A DNA stretch of 64,000 bases from Whitmania pigra (GCA_021613335.1 JAJTWR010000205.1:1446001-1510000); one strand, 5' to 3'. Counted from the stretch's first letter, positions 11,424 through 28,863 are shown. The notes: generated by a model not told the origin, from the sequence alone. Made by a program: numbers and translations.

Positions 11424-12658
11424 ATGGTAGTTTGCTGTTGCTTTTTTATTTTGGATCTGTATATGTGTTTTGACTTAACATATAACTCGAATCAAATGTT
11501 TTCGCTATCAGGGAAACGACGCTTCACTTCCAATGGAACTATGCTCAACCTGTAAGTGTCTGCATCGATGAATGGCTAGCAATGAATTTCTTGATGTAAT
11601 ATTTATGTGTTTTTAAAGTCGATATTGAAGAAATAAAACGCCTTGGAAAAAGATTCAAGAAACTGGACTTGGACAAATCTGGATCTTTGAGTGTTGATGA
11701 GTTTATGTCATTGCCCGAGCTGCAACAGAATCCTCTAGTCCAGCGTGTCATAGACATTTTTGACACAGATGGTAATGGCGAAGTAGACTTTAAAGGTTTG
11801 TTTCAAAACCATATAAATATTTTTATTATGTGTTTGAAGTATTAAGGAACTAGTTTGGATAATACCTTACATGCAATATAATTAATATATGGTTATCAAT
11901 AAAAGGTTAGCTAGCTTTGTCTTACTGAGACAAAGTCTCATAAGACATTTAAATTTATAATATAGACATTTATGTTCTGTTTAGTTGATCATGTACCTAC
12001 TTGCTTACAGAATTTATTGATGGCATATCACAGTTCAGTGTCAAGGGAGATAAGGATGCAAAGCTACAGTGTAATTTATTGGTTTTTTTATTCGTAAAAG
12101 GGTATTTTCTTATGTTTCTTGACTAGGGAGAGCTTATAATTTTTATTTATTATTATTTTTTTTTAATTTCTAAAATATTTTTCAGTTGCATTCAAGATCT
12201 ATGACATAGACAGGGATGGTTACATCTCAAATGGTGAGCTATTCCAGGTCCTGAAGATGATGGTTGGCAGTAACTTGAAGGATGGACAACTGCAGCAGAT
12301 TGTTGACAAGACCATCATCTACTCAGACAAAGATGGCGACGGAAAGATCTCTTATGAGGAATTTTGTGCAGTGAGTTTTGAATTTGGAATAGGCTGTTAT
12401 GGGTCCTGGTTTGTTAATTTTATGTAATAGGATAGTATTTCAGAAATGCCATGTCTTCACCAATACTATTCAACTTTGATATCTATTTAGGCTTATCTAT
12501 CGAAGTTGTGTACTTTATCCAAATGACGATCTGTAATAACTGAATGACATCAATTAAATAACAAGCAGTCAAGAAAATTGTATCGGTTGAACACATCCAC
12601 GATGTTTCAGATGGTCGGAGGGTTGGAAGTGCACAAGAAGATGGTAGTGGATGTATAG
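11424..12658 (+). CDS. PPP3R1: Calcineurin subunit B (regulatory, EF-hand)
   Basis: Six exons encode 170 residues, the same length as human calcineurin B: 11424-11426, 11512-11551, 11619-11795, 12011-12070, 12186-12370, 12611-12658. The first coding exon holds only the ATG, followed at once by a GT donor. The product starts MGNDASLP, keeping the N-myristoylation glycine. Four EF-hand loops are intact: [36 protein letters not shown] and [12 protein letters not shown]. The tail [13 protein letters not shown] is nearly invariant in the family. The protein binds calcium and activates the calcineurin A phosphatase in cytosolic calcium signalling. It is divergent from C8orf76 and convergent with PSMA3. 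Confidence 0.97.
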
Positions 12659-13396
12659 TCCTCCGATCTTCGGACGGACTGCGACATCCACCTATCTTCA
12701 AGTCATTCATCTTTACCATTAACTCCATGCCAGATGTCCGTTCATACCTACAGCTTCACCTGTGAATCTAAAAACACGTTCGGCTACTAAGCCTCGATCG
12801 AATTGCAAGAGACAAGAGCATTTCATCGAATCAATTTTTCCTATTTTTGTCATGTTTTTGTGAGTGGTGATGCGCGCCACCTAAATTACGTTCTACACAC
12901 ACATATATATATATTTTATAATCAATTAGGTTTTTCACCCGCTTAGCGAGCAACACTGCACCTTAGTCGACTTCTTGCAAGTATTAACGGGCTCTGGGGT
13001 CCGCAAATTCGTTCAAGTCGGACAATTTCCGCACTAATCTCACTCATTAAGTTTTGGACTTTAGACTTTCCAGATGGACCTTAGACGGAGTCAATCTCTA
13101 ATGCATCTCGTACCCTGAGTGTGCTTTTGATGTGGTCTGCGTGCTGCACCAATCACCCCCTTAATCCTCACCAAAATAAGATTGGCTAACATTATTACTT
13201 TACGACATAAATTATTTCATTACGTTTGGGTGTTTAGGTGGCGTTGTTATTTAATTTTCAGCCTGAAATTTTTCGGAGTGTGAAACGATTTTCGATTGTT
13301 ACCTTTACTAACCCGATCCTAGTAGCGAATTTGTACATAAGCTATATATTTCATTTTCTTATCATGACGTCTTGTCTTGAATCGTTTGAATGCCCG
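12659..13396 (+). other. 3' UTR and intergenic region of calcineurin B
   Basis: About 740 bp without a coding feature. The first clear plus-strand AATAAA is at its end, so most of this is probably a long 3' UTR. It has a short TA run near 12905. Confidence 0.5.
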
Positions 13397-13402
13397 AATA
13401 AA
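13397..13402 (+). terminator. Poly(A) signal, calcineurin B
   Basis: AATAAA on the plus strand about 740 nt after the calcineurin B stop. It faces the PSMA3 signal 28 bp away. Confidence 0.5.
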
Positions 13403-13429
13403 AACTTTGGAAAATCTTGAAACTGTCTT

Positions 13430-13435
13430 TTTATT
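13430..13435 (-). terminator. Poly(A) signal, PSMA3
   Basis: AATAAA on the minus strand, 76 nt after the PSMA3 stop. The expected cleavage point lies at or beyond the opposing calcineurin B signal, so the two transcripts probably overlap tail to tail. Confidence 0.6.
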
Positions 13436-13510
13436 ACAGAATAAACCATAAATGTGTTATACTTTTCAACTAAATTTAATTGCCTCCTTGCAGAGCTTTT
13501 GGGTTGTCTG

Positions 13511-15088
13511 TTACATTTCCTCCTCTGAGTCCGAGTCTTGCAATGATGACTGAAATAGTAAATATTAAAGTAGCAAATATTAGCACGTCCTCACTACAGA
13601 GGGTACACGATTCAAGGCCTACCTTGGCATAAGTGATTGCTTCTTGAAGGACATCTTCTGGCACAAACTCGTGTAGACCGTTGGTCTCTGCAGTCAGAAC
13701 ATCGTTAAGAATTATTCAAGCATTTCAGGAAAAAAATTGATCAGTAAAGTTGAATCAACAACCTTTCCCAATCCAGCTCATCTCGAGTTCAAATGTCTTG
13801 TCTTTCAGCTCGTCATGGACCACATGGATTCTGAGTATATTAGTTAAGGTATTAATTTTTTACTACGAATGATGCTCACAAGCCTAATGCATGATTTAAT
13901 TGTAATAATTAGGTGTAGGTGATTAAACAATATTTAAATGTTAAGTGAGTTTATGAATTCAAAAATGGATTTTTAAAACATACATCTTTGCAACTTCTTT
14001 GACCAATTCCTTCATTGTCATGTCAGCCATCTATAGAAGAAATTTTGTAAAAAGTAATTTTGGTAAATTTTAACATTATAATAATATTTTGAAATCTAAG
14101 TATAGAGAGTACAAACATGTAGCTTTTCATTTAATGAATTTGGAAACTAGAATTACCTTCACTTTTTCGATCTCGGTTTTAGCTGCCTGCTTGGCCTTGC
14201 CAATGGTGCAACCACGGTACCCCTGAAAACACACGAAGCCAGTCACTCAAAAATATTACATCAATACAAGTATCTGAGAAAATGATTACAAAAAAAGCCA
14301 CTCACAAAACAAACACCAGATGGATCAATGGAATACAACTGAGGCTGGTCACCTTCAAGGCCACTCAACAAGACAGAACATCCAAAGGGACGAACAAAAC
14401 TGTACAAGGTGTAGGCATGCATGTACATTGCAACCCTGTCTGCCAGTACCTTAAATTTTGTAAAATGTCATCAATACATCAACTTCTAGTCTGTGTGCTT
14501 TACATCTGTAAAAAGCCTATTTGTGCTTAATCTATGATACTCACCTTGCAAGGTATAGGGCTTCCATAGTTGGATCTATAATTGGCAGCCTCCTGCTTGG
14601 CAATATCTACTATTTGCCTGGCATCAGCCAACAGACCAGCAACAGCCTATAAAATAAAATAAACATAAGTAAAGCAATTTATCCAAAATTGTTTATATCA
14701 ATAAGCCGTACTACCATGCCAATGTGCTCATCAATGTGGAACACTCTTTTGTTGGCTCCCTTTTCATACAGTTTGGACTGGATTAGCTTCTCCACTCCAA
14801 AAACTACTCCATCTTTTCCACGAATGCCAACAGCAGTTCTTAAATTTGGATTAGAATTAATCAACCACCAAACTATAAACAACGTTTAATGATTACAATT
14901 ACTTACCCGCTGATCTCAACTGCTTTTTGGGCATATTCCACTTGGAAAACTTTTCCATCAGGGGAGAATTGTGAAGCCGACAAATCGTACTTTAAAAAGA
15001 AGCATAAATGATTACAAAGTGTGAACGATAATAAGCGATAAATTTTCTCTAAATATGACAAACTCACTCCAGTGCCAATAGAACTCAT
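13511..15088 (-). CDS. PSMA3: 20S proteasome subunit alpha-7 (PSMA3)
   Basis: Ten exons give 252 residues: 15068-15088, 14907-14989, 14715-14838, 14545-14646, 14306-14449, 14157-14222, 13984-14030, 13763-13830, 13623-13687, 13511-13549. Exon lengths sum in frame. It starts MSSIGTG, then carries the alpha-type signature [20 protein letters not shown]. The body matches PSMA3 closely ([59 protein letters not shown]). The acidic tail DSDSEEEM is the PSMA3-type C-terminus, a known casein kinase 2 target in vertebrates. The subunit is a structural member of the outer ring of the 20S core in cytosol and nucleus. Confidence 0.97.
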
Positions 15089-15689
15089 TTTAATATTTTA
15101 AACAATGCTTTTAGTGAGCGGTAGCAGAGCAATCAAGATCGTTTTACTCAGCGTCGTGAATAAGCAAATTGCCGGTAAGCCAAAAATAAACAAGCTTGAA
15201 TTTGTAAAATAATGAATAAAATATTAAAATTAAATTTAAAATGCAAATAAACAGTTTTAAAAACAAACATTTCTTTCAAATGCATATTTTAATTTGTTAT
15301 TTGATGGGGTTATTGTTATTATCCTAACATTAATAGAATGATTTTTAATTTGAATTTTTTTTAACTTAGTTTGACCAAATCAACACAATTGATACAAATT
15401 TTAAATAACAAGCCTGCTACAGGTTTAATTCATAAACAGTTGTCAAGCTGTAATAAGAGATAGGCAGCAACATCAATCAAAACTTTCTACAAAAACATTT
15501 ATTCGAATTTTCACTTGCATCACATGGCTGTGAAAAATTGTGCCATTCCTACGTTATCTCACTACCCCAAAGTTAGTTGACATTTTTAAGTATTTTCGCT
15601 TCCTGACATCGTGTTACACATTTCCAACAGATGTTAATTGAAATAAACAGGAAGGATCGTTGGCTAACTAAAAATCAGCATCCCCTAGG
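15089..15689. other. PSMA3 upstream region; nothing assignable
   Basis: AT-rich DNA between PSMA3 and a MITE. It should hold the PSMA3 promoter. No TATA box or other motif is convincing. Confidence 0.45.
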
Positions 15690-15866
15690 CAAAGACGTCA
15701 TTTCAGCTTTTTCAAAAGGGGGTGGGCAGCAACGCTAGCACAATTTGAGATTTTTTTCTGCATCTAGCCACAATTCAGGGGGAAAACCCTCGGAAAGTGA
15801 CGGGATGAGCTTCTTTCATCTAATCTAAACGGCACCCTTAACATCCTCCCCCAAATTACGTCCCTG
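15690..15866. mobile_element. Short hAT-like MITE (~177 bp)
   Basis: The left end caaagacgtcatttcag and the reverse complement of the right end (cagggacgtaatttggg) match at 12 of 17 positions. Flanks are ccctagg (15683-15689) and ccatagg (15867-15873), a 7-of-8-type duplication with one mismatch. The inside is non-coding. Size, terminal repeats and duplication length fit a non-autonomous hAT element. Decay makes the family call tentative. Confidence 0.55.
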
Positions 15867-15959
15867 CCATAGGTTCTAAACCATCTGACACAAGCACGCT
15901 CAATCATCGGCGGTAATAATAAGGATCGCCATGCTGTCTCTTCTGAGTTCTTTAATTGC

Positions 15960-15965
15960 TTTATT
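15960..15965 (-). terminator. Poly(A) signal, SRP54
   Basis: AATAAA on the minus strand about 200 nt after the SRP54 stop. Confidence 0.5.
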
Positions 15966-16164
15966 CGCCTTAACAACTAAAGATGTTAATGATAATGTCC
16001 CATTAAAAATTAACATTGGACACCATTTAACACAGCTTGAAAGCACCAACAACATGATGTCAAGAAACGTAACAGTTTTATTTCAAGAAATAATCCCTAG
16101 CCGTAATATTACAATCAGATAAACATTCGCACATAATCATAGTAACAGTTCAACGATCAGCCAA

Positions 16165-21077
<4,913 letters not shown>

Positions 21078-22289
21078 ATGATTAAGTCAGCCATTGTTGC
21101 TCTCGCTGTCAGGCGTAACGGTATTTATGTTAGGCGATGGAACTCGGGATTTAAAGGCATGTCAAGAGCCAAGATGTTGAAATTCGATCCATCTGAGGAA
21201 TCTTCGCAGGGATTTTCGAGTTTTGTTGATATGGATGGGTCCCATTGCGAACAAGTAAAATTTACAAATTGACGAAATTGATTGAAAAATAACAGAAATT
21301 TTGACTAAATACTTACTAAGGCTGTAAATCAACTTGAGAAGAAAAGTGACAATGAAGCATCGACTAAGAAAAACAAGACTTGTAAAAATAAAATTAAGGA
21401 AAGTACCAAAGAGCCTCCGAACTGCTTTCTGTCAATTCCTATTCAGAACGATCAGGTGAGGCTTGTATAATGTGCAAAGAAAACGTTACGAGTGTTCTGT
21501 GTTATAGATAAAAGCGAAGTTTATCGAAATACAAAACAAAATGACAGAGAATGAACCAAAGCTAAAGTCACTGATGGTCTCTGTCCCAACAATACATTTA
21601 ACACTTAAAGTTTACAACTTGAAAGAAGAGGATCAGATTATGAGGTTGAAATGCTTTTACCCATAGCACATAGAAGAAATAAAATTCTGAATATTTCAGT
21701 GCCAGAAAGGCCATGGATGAGGCAAAAGGAAAAATTATGGCCTTTACGAACTCATCGCCACTGCAATTAGACATCTCTGGGGTTGGGTCTTTCCGAAACG
21801 AGGTGATGTTTGCCAAGGTCATTCCTGGTCCTCAGTTGGATTTGATCAGACGTGTTGCAGGTCCAACCAAGATTTCACGCGCACAATAAACAGATTCTTA
21901 AAAGCAGAATTTCATTTTTAGAGGAGCTTGAAGAATCATTCAAAGAAAATGGTTTAGAATGCACTGACCCAAGACCCTTCAATCCCCACATAACAATACT
22001 CAAGTTATCAAGAGGGAAATTATCTCTGAAAAAATGTTATAGTCCTTTTTCTTTTCTGACATTGACATGTTTTCACTGAGATTTTGATGCTTCAACAGCA
22101 TTGAAGGCACTTTTGCCAGACATCTGTGAGACACTCAAAGATGAAAACTTTGGCAGTGAAATTGCCGACCACATAGACCTGTGTTCCATGACAGCAGAAA
22201 AAGGCCCTGATGGATATTACCACATCCTGCATCAGATAAAGCTCGCAGATGATGGCAAAGAAGTACTGGAGCACAAAGAGCTTTTGTAA
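21078..22289 (+). CDS. AKAP7: AKAP7-like 2H phosphoesterase
   Basis: Six exons, about 304 residues: 21078-21254, 21321-21455, 21508-21644, 21700-21860, 21922-22035, 22099-22289. The core is the AKAP7 'NLS' 2H phosphoesterase domain: FLSIPIQND, then the first catalytic motif HLT at 134-136, LDISGVGSF, RPFNPHITI with the second HxT at 226-228, and a DHIDLCSM...GYYHI block shared with vertebrate AKAP7. Family members cleave 2',5'-oligoadenylate, and vertebrate AKAP7 gamma also anchors PKA. Whether this protein anchors PKA cannot be read from the sequence. The start at 21078 gives MIKSAIVALAVRRNGIYVRRW, basic and amphipathic, resembling a mitochondrial presequence. An in-frame ATG at 20946 is possible but adds unremarkable residues. 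It is convergent with CTDSPL2. Confidence 0.88.
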
Positions 22290-23387
22290 TAATCTGATAC
22301 TGCTTATGCGGTGGTTTCATGGCAGCTAGTTATAATGATTTGCCAACGCATTTATAGTCCGGCAGCTACATTTTTTACAAGTAAATTTATATTAATGGAC
22401 ATTTATAGATTTTATAATAAACATCACAAACAATGAGCCTACAAATAACAAAATTTAAGATGACACCCAACAAATTTTCACATTTTTGGTCTTTCTGATT
22501 ACATACTGCAGCAAAAACGTAAGTTCAAGCCCCCGCAAAATAAAAACAGAACCCAATTCCAGGCAAGCAGACTCTGACGAGATGCGATGAAAATGAAACC
22601 CTAACTGATTCCCAAACCATCTGAACAAGCTGTCAATCCAAAGTAGTTTAATGAGTCTAATCTTCATCACCATACCATATCTAATGCTTCACGTTGATCT
22701 TAACAAAACTGCCAACTAATGCACCATTGTTGGGAATAACTTCCTGGAAGAATATGTGTAGTGCATGCATACACAGAGCTATAACTCAAATTGGTTTTGC
22801 ATCAAGTTTGAATACAGAACTCGAACCATGTAGATGTACTAGTTAAGATAGTCACGAGAGCTAAATTCAATCAACGCAGAAAGCAACTGAAGCTTGCTGG
22901 TGAAGCGAAACATCCATTAGGAAATGGCAAAACAGCAGCGGGCTATCAGCACTTTAACACACAATAAGGGCTCGGGAACAAGGTTCCTGCTGCCAGGTCG
23001 ACATACGATGCGGACTCCGACGAATCGCAAGCTATGCCACGACAACGCCCGTCATCGAATTAAGAGTCCGTAGGATAAAAAGACTCGAGGCAACTACCAA
23101 AATCAACAAAACGACGCACTGACAACGAAACGAATTATGCCTGAACTGTAGATTGTTCGTTCAGCAACTTAAAAAGACAATCGACGCAGTCAGAAATGTG
23201 CAGAAGACTGATCTTGAACTTTGGCATAACATGATGACCGTCCGGGACGTCCTTCGCCGACAGAGATTAGAGCATTTCTTTTAGCAATCAAATAGTACAA
23301 AAATTATAAAACAATTCTTATATCCTTCCTTCTCGAAGTTCATCCTAGAAACAATGCGACGGCCGCTTCTCAGTGGCATCGTCGTTG
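22290..23387. other. Convergent 3' region (AKAP7-like / CTDSPL2)
   Basis: About 1.1 kb between two convergent stops, presumably mostly 3' UTR. A plus-strand poly(A) hexamer is listed separately. I found no clear minus-strand AATAAA for CTDSPL2. No gene is supported. Confidence 0.5.
22416..22421 (+). terminator. Poly(A) signal, AKAP7-like gene
   Basis: AATAAA about 127 nt after the stop of the AKAP7-like gene. Confidence 0.6.
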
Positions 23388-26349
23388 TCACTCCAACTGA
23401 GGTAGTAACTCGTGTAGCTTGAACTTCGATCTGATGTGGTGCCTGACATCATCATCCTGATTAAAGTACAATGCACAACTCTTCACTAACGATAACATTA
23501 AGGTTCCTACGCATTCATTATAGTTAATCACTACAGCTTGACGTCAAACTAGTCCAAAGCAACAAACCTTTGTGACGAGTTCCTCGAGGAAAGGCATGAG
23601 TTTCATCAGTTCGTCATCCGACTGATCCTCAAACCAGCTCTCTATAGGGATGCCATTGTCCAGCTGAATAAATTAGCAAAGTCATCAGCATAATTGATTT
23701 TTAATTAAAAAATAATTTGCTCCGGTCGAACATAAAAAGATAAATCTATGCCCGATCAATCAGGCGTAACTACACCACTCACCTGATATGCAAACGCCTG
23801 CGGAGAATTATCAATTATGATGGTTTTGGACAAGTCTCTGCCGAGAACGTTCAGGTCTTTGATGTAGTTGCCGTTGACGCAGATGCAGTGCTCCCTGAAC
23901 AGGCGGTACCTGAAGGCAGAACATGGTTAATACTGGTTAACCCAAACCTCTAAATCAACAAGTTAATATTGAACTTGGAAAAATGCCATAGATGAATTTG
24001 AAAAACACGTTGAGAAACCTGATGAGTTTCCTATGTGGGTCGAGGAGATTGAGCAACTTGTTGGCGTAGACTTTCTTGGACGCCGTGAAAACGATCACCT
24101 CGTACAGCTGCGACACCCTTTCCAAGAATTCCCTGAACCTCGGTCTCGTCTTGACGTAAACCTGCGATGCCAATGTTAAGTTTAAGATGCAGCAAAAACA
24201 ATGAGAAACGTCAAAGATTTTGCGAGCAATCTTATACGAATGCCTTAAAAATCAAGGAGAAGGGATATATTGATTGCATAATAGGAAATCACCAAATTCA
24301 GACCTGGTAAGTGACCTCTTCAAAAAGTACTGGAAAAGTGAACACAGCATCTGGAACTTCAGCTAGACTGCAGTGCACTAGGGTCTCGTCCTACAAGCAA
24401 TCACAACTCACAATTTGACAACAATGTATCTTTATTTTCCATGAAACTCATTACACAAATGGCTGACTAGTAGTTGTAATGGTGAATCCAGCTGAAAACT
24501 TACCAAGTCCAAAACGAGTGTAAACTCAGGAGCTCTTCTGGTCTTCAGTGGAAGGGCAGGCGTCTTGATCCTCATCTCATCCACAAGTGGTGGCAGGTAA
24601 CGGATAAAGTAATAACTGTCCACAAATTAGTGACGATACTCATTCAACAACACAGCCCCATGATTCCAACAAAACCATTCCTTAAACAACAAAATCCCAA
24701 ACAACTCACGGGTCAAAAACCTCCTGGTCCCATTCCTCCATCTGCTCCTCGTTGGCCACCTCGTCCATGTTTCCCCCGTCGGTCGTCAGGGCAACGAGGC
24801 AGCCGGTAGAAGGAACCGGCTGAAGAGTGGCACTGGCAATGAGACCGGCGTTGGACGTGTAAGCGGATGCAGCCGAAGGTGCTTGAAGGGGTGCAACCTC
24901 AACTGCCGAGGAAGCAGGAAGATTATAGGTGAGGACCTCGTCGCATCTCAGTCGCTCGTCGGGGACGGACTCCACGGAGTTCCTCGAATCATTCTGAGAT
25001 GCCTGGCCGTTGTCGCCGTCCACAGTAAAAGATGGTACCTTGTTCTCCTTGCCTACTGTACAAGGAGAGTAAGAAATCATCGATTATTCAACCTCATTTA
25101 AAATGATAATCAATATTATCGAAGAATTATACCGACCTTCAGATATCGCAGTCAGACTGCTGCAAGATTGATCGGGAGTATCTCTGATGTTCTCGGCATG
25201 TTTGCCAGCACCTGAAATGGTAATCAAACAAAAGTTTAGCTCCAAAACAGGAAAAATAATTTTCCAATTCCGATAATGTTAACCACCTGTCATCTTGGGA
25301 GGGGTTGGTGGTGGGCAGAGATGAAATGCAGGAGAAAAGAGAGTGTTGCTCAGGCAGGCAGCTTTGGCTCTGGTGGTCATTGTTGTGGTCGGCACCTCCG
25401 CATGTCTCTTTAATGGTGCCCTCTTGCCTAAAAAGATGTAAAACTTGGTTATCAATGCAATAACAATAGATGTCATTAAATACAATAATGAACAAGTTCT
25501 TTTACACATTAAATTACAAATCATTACCTAGACCTTTCTTTACATTCTTTTCTTCGCACTCGGCAACGGAAGTCGACGCAGAAGCCACGTTAGAAGTGGT
25601 GGAAGCTTCCTGAACCACTGGTTTGCTCGGAGACTTGAGATTCTTTCCAGAAGTGGGAGACAGGGAGGAAGAAGTGGAAACTGTTGAGTCCTGCAATTCT
25701 TCAGTCAGAACTTGCTTCAGAGTCAACATGGTCTCCGGTGATGAATCAGGTTTGGTAGAACTCGAAGGGATATTGTTGGTTGGTGTGCTCTTGCTTGCCT
25801 TCCCTTTCTGCTGAGAAGAATGCTGTGATGCTGCAGGCTTCTTTGCCCGACTGATGGGCTTGACAGCCTTTTTGGTCGATGATTTTTTAGGTTTCTCCGG
25901 TACTTTTGACGCAACTGACTTCGGCATCTTGGAAGTAGAAGACTGTAAAATTTTGGTAATTCACAAATATAATCTCCTCTGCTTCCAGCAGATCAAATCA
26001 TTTCATAACTCCCCCCCTCCAGTTTAACAAATTATTTTCAAGATTATACTCAAGCAACTGAGTAAAATATTTAGATGAGCACTACCTACAGCACTGAAAC
26101 TATAATTAAAATAACTTCTCAATCATGTGATGTTACACAATTCTACTCAACACACGCATATTGCCCTAAAAAAGGCATTGTTAAAACATCGATTCAAAAT
26201 GAAAATCTTACCACGACATTGCTTTCTGACTTGTTGCTAACAAGACGTTTGACCCGTTTACTAGGAGTCATAGTCAGCGATTTGTCGGCCTTCACAGACT
26301 TTTTTTGGTAAGTTTTCTGGCTTCGCGTGGATTTCTTTCTCAGTTGCAT
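23388..26349 (-). CDS. CTDSPL2: CTD small phosphatase-like protein 2 (FCP/SCP family)
   Basis: Eleven exons, 582 residues (human 466): 26212-26349, 25528-25942, 25287-25427, 25137-25211, 24710-25055, 24504-24615, 24304-24390, 24019-24161, 23783-23909, 23568-23663, 23388-23456. The start [12 protein letters not shown] matches the basic family N-terminus. The middle is long, Ser/Thr/Lys-rich and probably disordered, longer than in vertebrates, with the conserved short blocks [10 protein letters not shown] and [15 protein letters not shown]. The catalytic domain begins [20 protein letters not shown], and the DxDxT signature at 408-412 is complete and interrupted by an intron after DL. It continues through [40 protein letters not shown] and the tail [15 protein letters not shown]. 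It is a nuclear Mg-dependent Ser/Thr phosphatase, with vertebrate targets including SMADs and the Pol II CTD. It is divergent from MEA1. Confidence 0.96.
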
Positions 26350-26779
26350 TGTTCAACTGTATCGACGAGACAATAAAATGAATGCAATCGGGGAAAATCG
26401 CCGTTCGGTAATTCTAGCCAAGTAATGGCCGAAAAATTTAACGTTTTTATCGCTTTATAAAAGCAAGTAAAATACTTGCTCTATCGGTAAATGTATTATT
26501 TCGCGCCTTTAGTTATCCGATATAAACAAAAACATTCCACAAACAGCAAAATATCGAGAACACTGCCCGATAGATATATTACATAGACTTATTAATCTAT
26601 TTATCATCAGTACTTTCGATATTTTTTCGTAAATTAAGATCAAATTTCCCGCGACGTAATTCAAAATTTCAAAATCACACCCAAATGACCGGCTATTTAC
26701 TGTTTTGAGGCAATTTTCGCGCTATTTAATACCCGGATGGTAGAATAAATCTAATCGCTTCGTAACGGGCTGTGCGATA
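26350..26779 (+). promoter_or_regulatory. CTDSPL2 / MEA1 divergent promoter region and putative MEA1 5' UTR exon
   Basis: The gap between divergent genes. Near its right end gcgata|gtaagtatg (donor at 26780) is a near-perfect 5' splice site. Paired with the acceptor before 27264 (tttacatttag), it would give a non-coding first exon for MEA1. The start of that exon is unknown. No TATA box is evident. Confidence 0.45.
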
Positions 26780-27263
26780 GTAAGTATGTTATTCATACGT
26801 TTCATAAATTATTACTTTTGTAAATGTTTTAATATAACTTAAAATACATATACTAAATTGTAGTTGATAATATAAATATATTTGACAATTAACATGATTT
26901 TACATGAACAAAAAATAATTAATGTGGACGGTTAAAATAATAATTAAAAAAACGTAAATTAAATACGATTGCAAATTATACATTATGCGGATGTTTATAG
27001 TGGTTTTCAACCTTCATGGCACATATGCTATTGATAAATTTTGTAAACAATAAGGGCTGGAGTTAGTGGCTTCTGCTACGAAATAAAGGAGATTTATATA
27101 TTGCCACAGATTTTTGTTATTTGTAGGAAAACCAATAATTTCATTATTCTGTTATTGCTGCATTATTGGGAGTCATATATACAAGCCATGCAACGAATTC
27201 CTTATACAAATGTTCTTGTTCGTTTTTTTAGTTGAGCAAGTTAACGTTTGTTTTTACATTTAG
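26780..27263 (+). other. Putative 5' UTR intron of MEA1
   Basis: AT-rich, non-coding, bounded by gtaagtatg and tttacatttag. The inference rests on splice signals only. Confidence 0.4.
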
Positions 27264-27269
27264 GCATAT

Positions 27270-28266
27270 ATGAAAACAGTGATGTCGCCCAAGCCTAATT
27301 CAGGCGAACATGATGATATCGGAGGTGGTCGAAGCCCAGAAATAGATACTGACCTTACAAACCAGGGAGAGGCACCAACTACAGATGAAGAGAACAGTTA
27401 TATTAACTTGGGATATTCTCCTCTTGCCCAGGGTGGATATTCTGTTTTTTTTTTTGCGTTATACTTCAAAAAATTCTTATATGGAATTCTGATACAAGAG
27501 TATGTGCAATCTATCAGTGATCCAGATGTGTCTGAATTTATAGCATCGCAAGACCATTTATAATATTTTAATAAGTTGAGGGAGTTAATGAACATGTGGA
27601 TATATGAAAGAATTTTAGGGATTATACAGATTTTTAAGTATCATCTTCTAAAATTTACTAATTCATCTAAATTTAATTTAATAAAATAATGGGAGTTGCT
27701 TTGTCTAGGACCTGAAGGGATAATTGCTAATGAGGAAGATGATGAAGATGATGAGTTAAGTGTGGATTCTTTGCTCGCAGCTGCTGGTTCAAATTCTGTA
27801 GATGATCACGAAGTTAGTTGGAAGGACTGCCATTCATCAAAATCCTTAGCAACATTTTATTAAGATGTAATAATATTAACTAGAGCAGTTTTGCAAGTGA
27901 AGAATTAAAAGAGAGGAGGGAGCTTTGGAAGACACCCAGGGATGTAAACCTGATTTCGGCAATGGATGAAGGTGAGAATCCGGCTGACAGTATGTTTCTT
28001 TGAAGATGTTTCATTAATTGACAATGTGTTTGTACGATAACATGTGTTCACATTTCTGTTTTGAAGTTGTGGGTCCATTTGTGATGCTTATTGTGACCAT
28101 GTTTTTGGCAGATGCTGCCGACAAAATCAAAACTCTGATGAAGGGCTTCAGTCTACCTTCAAACCACATTCCAGATTGGGCCAGTCAGATACCAGAAGAT
28201 AAATGGATCTCTGAATTGTTGTCAAAAATTGCTATCCAGAGCCAAAATAATGACATGAATCTGTAA
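27270..28266 (+). CDS. MEA1: Male-enhanced antigen 1 homologue
   Basis: Four exons, 169 residues: 27270-27432, 27709-27812, 27884-27971, 28112-28266. The recognisable parts are an N-terminal NLGYSPLAQ box (vertebrate MEA1 has GYSYQPLNQ), an acidic run EEDDEDDE, and the C-terminal block DKIKTLMKGFSLPSNHIPDWA followed by QIPEDKWISELLSK. The latter aligns residue for residue with VKRTMAGVSLP...PAWA...ISDAQWEDVVQ of mammalian MEA1. Exon 3 is placed by phase using the acceptor ttaactag before AGCAGTTTTGC. MEA1 is small and acidic, with no firmly known molecular function. Its name comes from testis expression in mice. It is transcribed away from CTDSPL2 and in tandem with C1orf198. Confidence 0.82.
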
Positions 28267-28863
28267 ATAATACTTTTCTTTCTCTATTTCTCCTTTCAAA
28301 GTTTTCTGCTTGGAATCTTTAGCAGATTGCTTAGTGAGGTAGACAATGACTAAATAACTGCAATAATTTGTAGCTTCTGAAATCTGGTGGATCAGTAAGT
28401 GAATCAAAAGAATACATATTTCTCGAGATGATTAAAGGGCGTTATATAATTTTTTCTAGTGACATTTCTCGAAATTTATATTTCGGAAAATAATTATTTA
28501 ATCCCTAGTAGTGGGGATTCGGCTATTTTTGTCATCATTTCCCCCGGTGTATGTCACCATAATAAATATAATAGCATGAACAAATTGTGACCTCTCGCTA
28601 CGGAATGAGGACTTATGAATTAAAATTTGTTGCTCTACTGATGTTTGAAGAATTACTAAATGCAAGTTTGGGAAGGCAAAATTTAGACCTCGCCATGTGA
28701 TATGTCTTCCGAAACTGTTCACATTTCTACTTTAAAGGGCAAACAAAAAGCAATATGCGATAGCAAATTTAATATGGCGTAATTAGGTGGCAACAACTTC
28801 GAATTCACTTTTATTTGATCTGTTTGTTTTGGAGTGGGTGTTTGATGTGTTGGCTGCTGGAAA
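28267..28863. other. Intergenic between MEA1 and C1orf198
   Basis: About 600 bp with no gene. It should contain the MEA1 3' UTR and the C1orf198 promoter. Confidence 0.45.
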
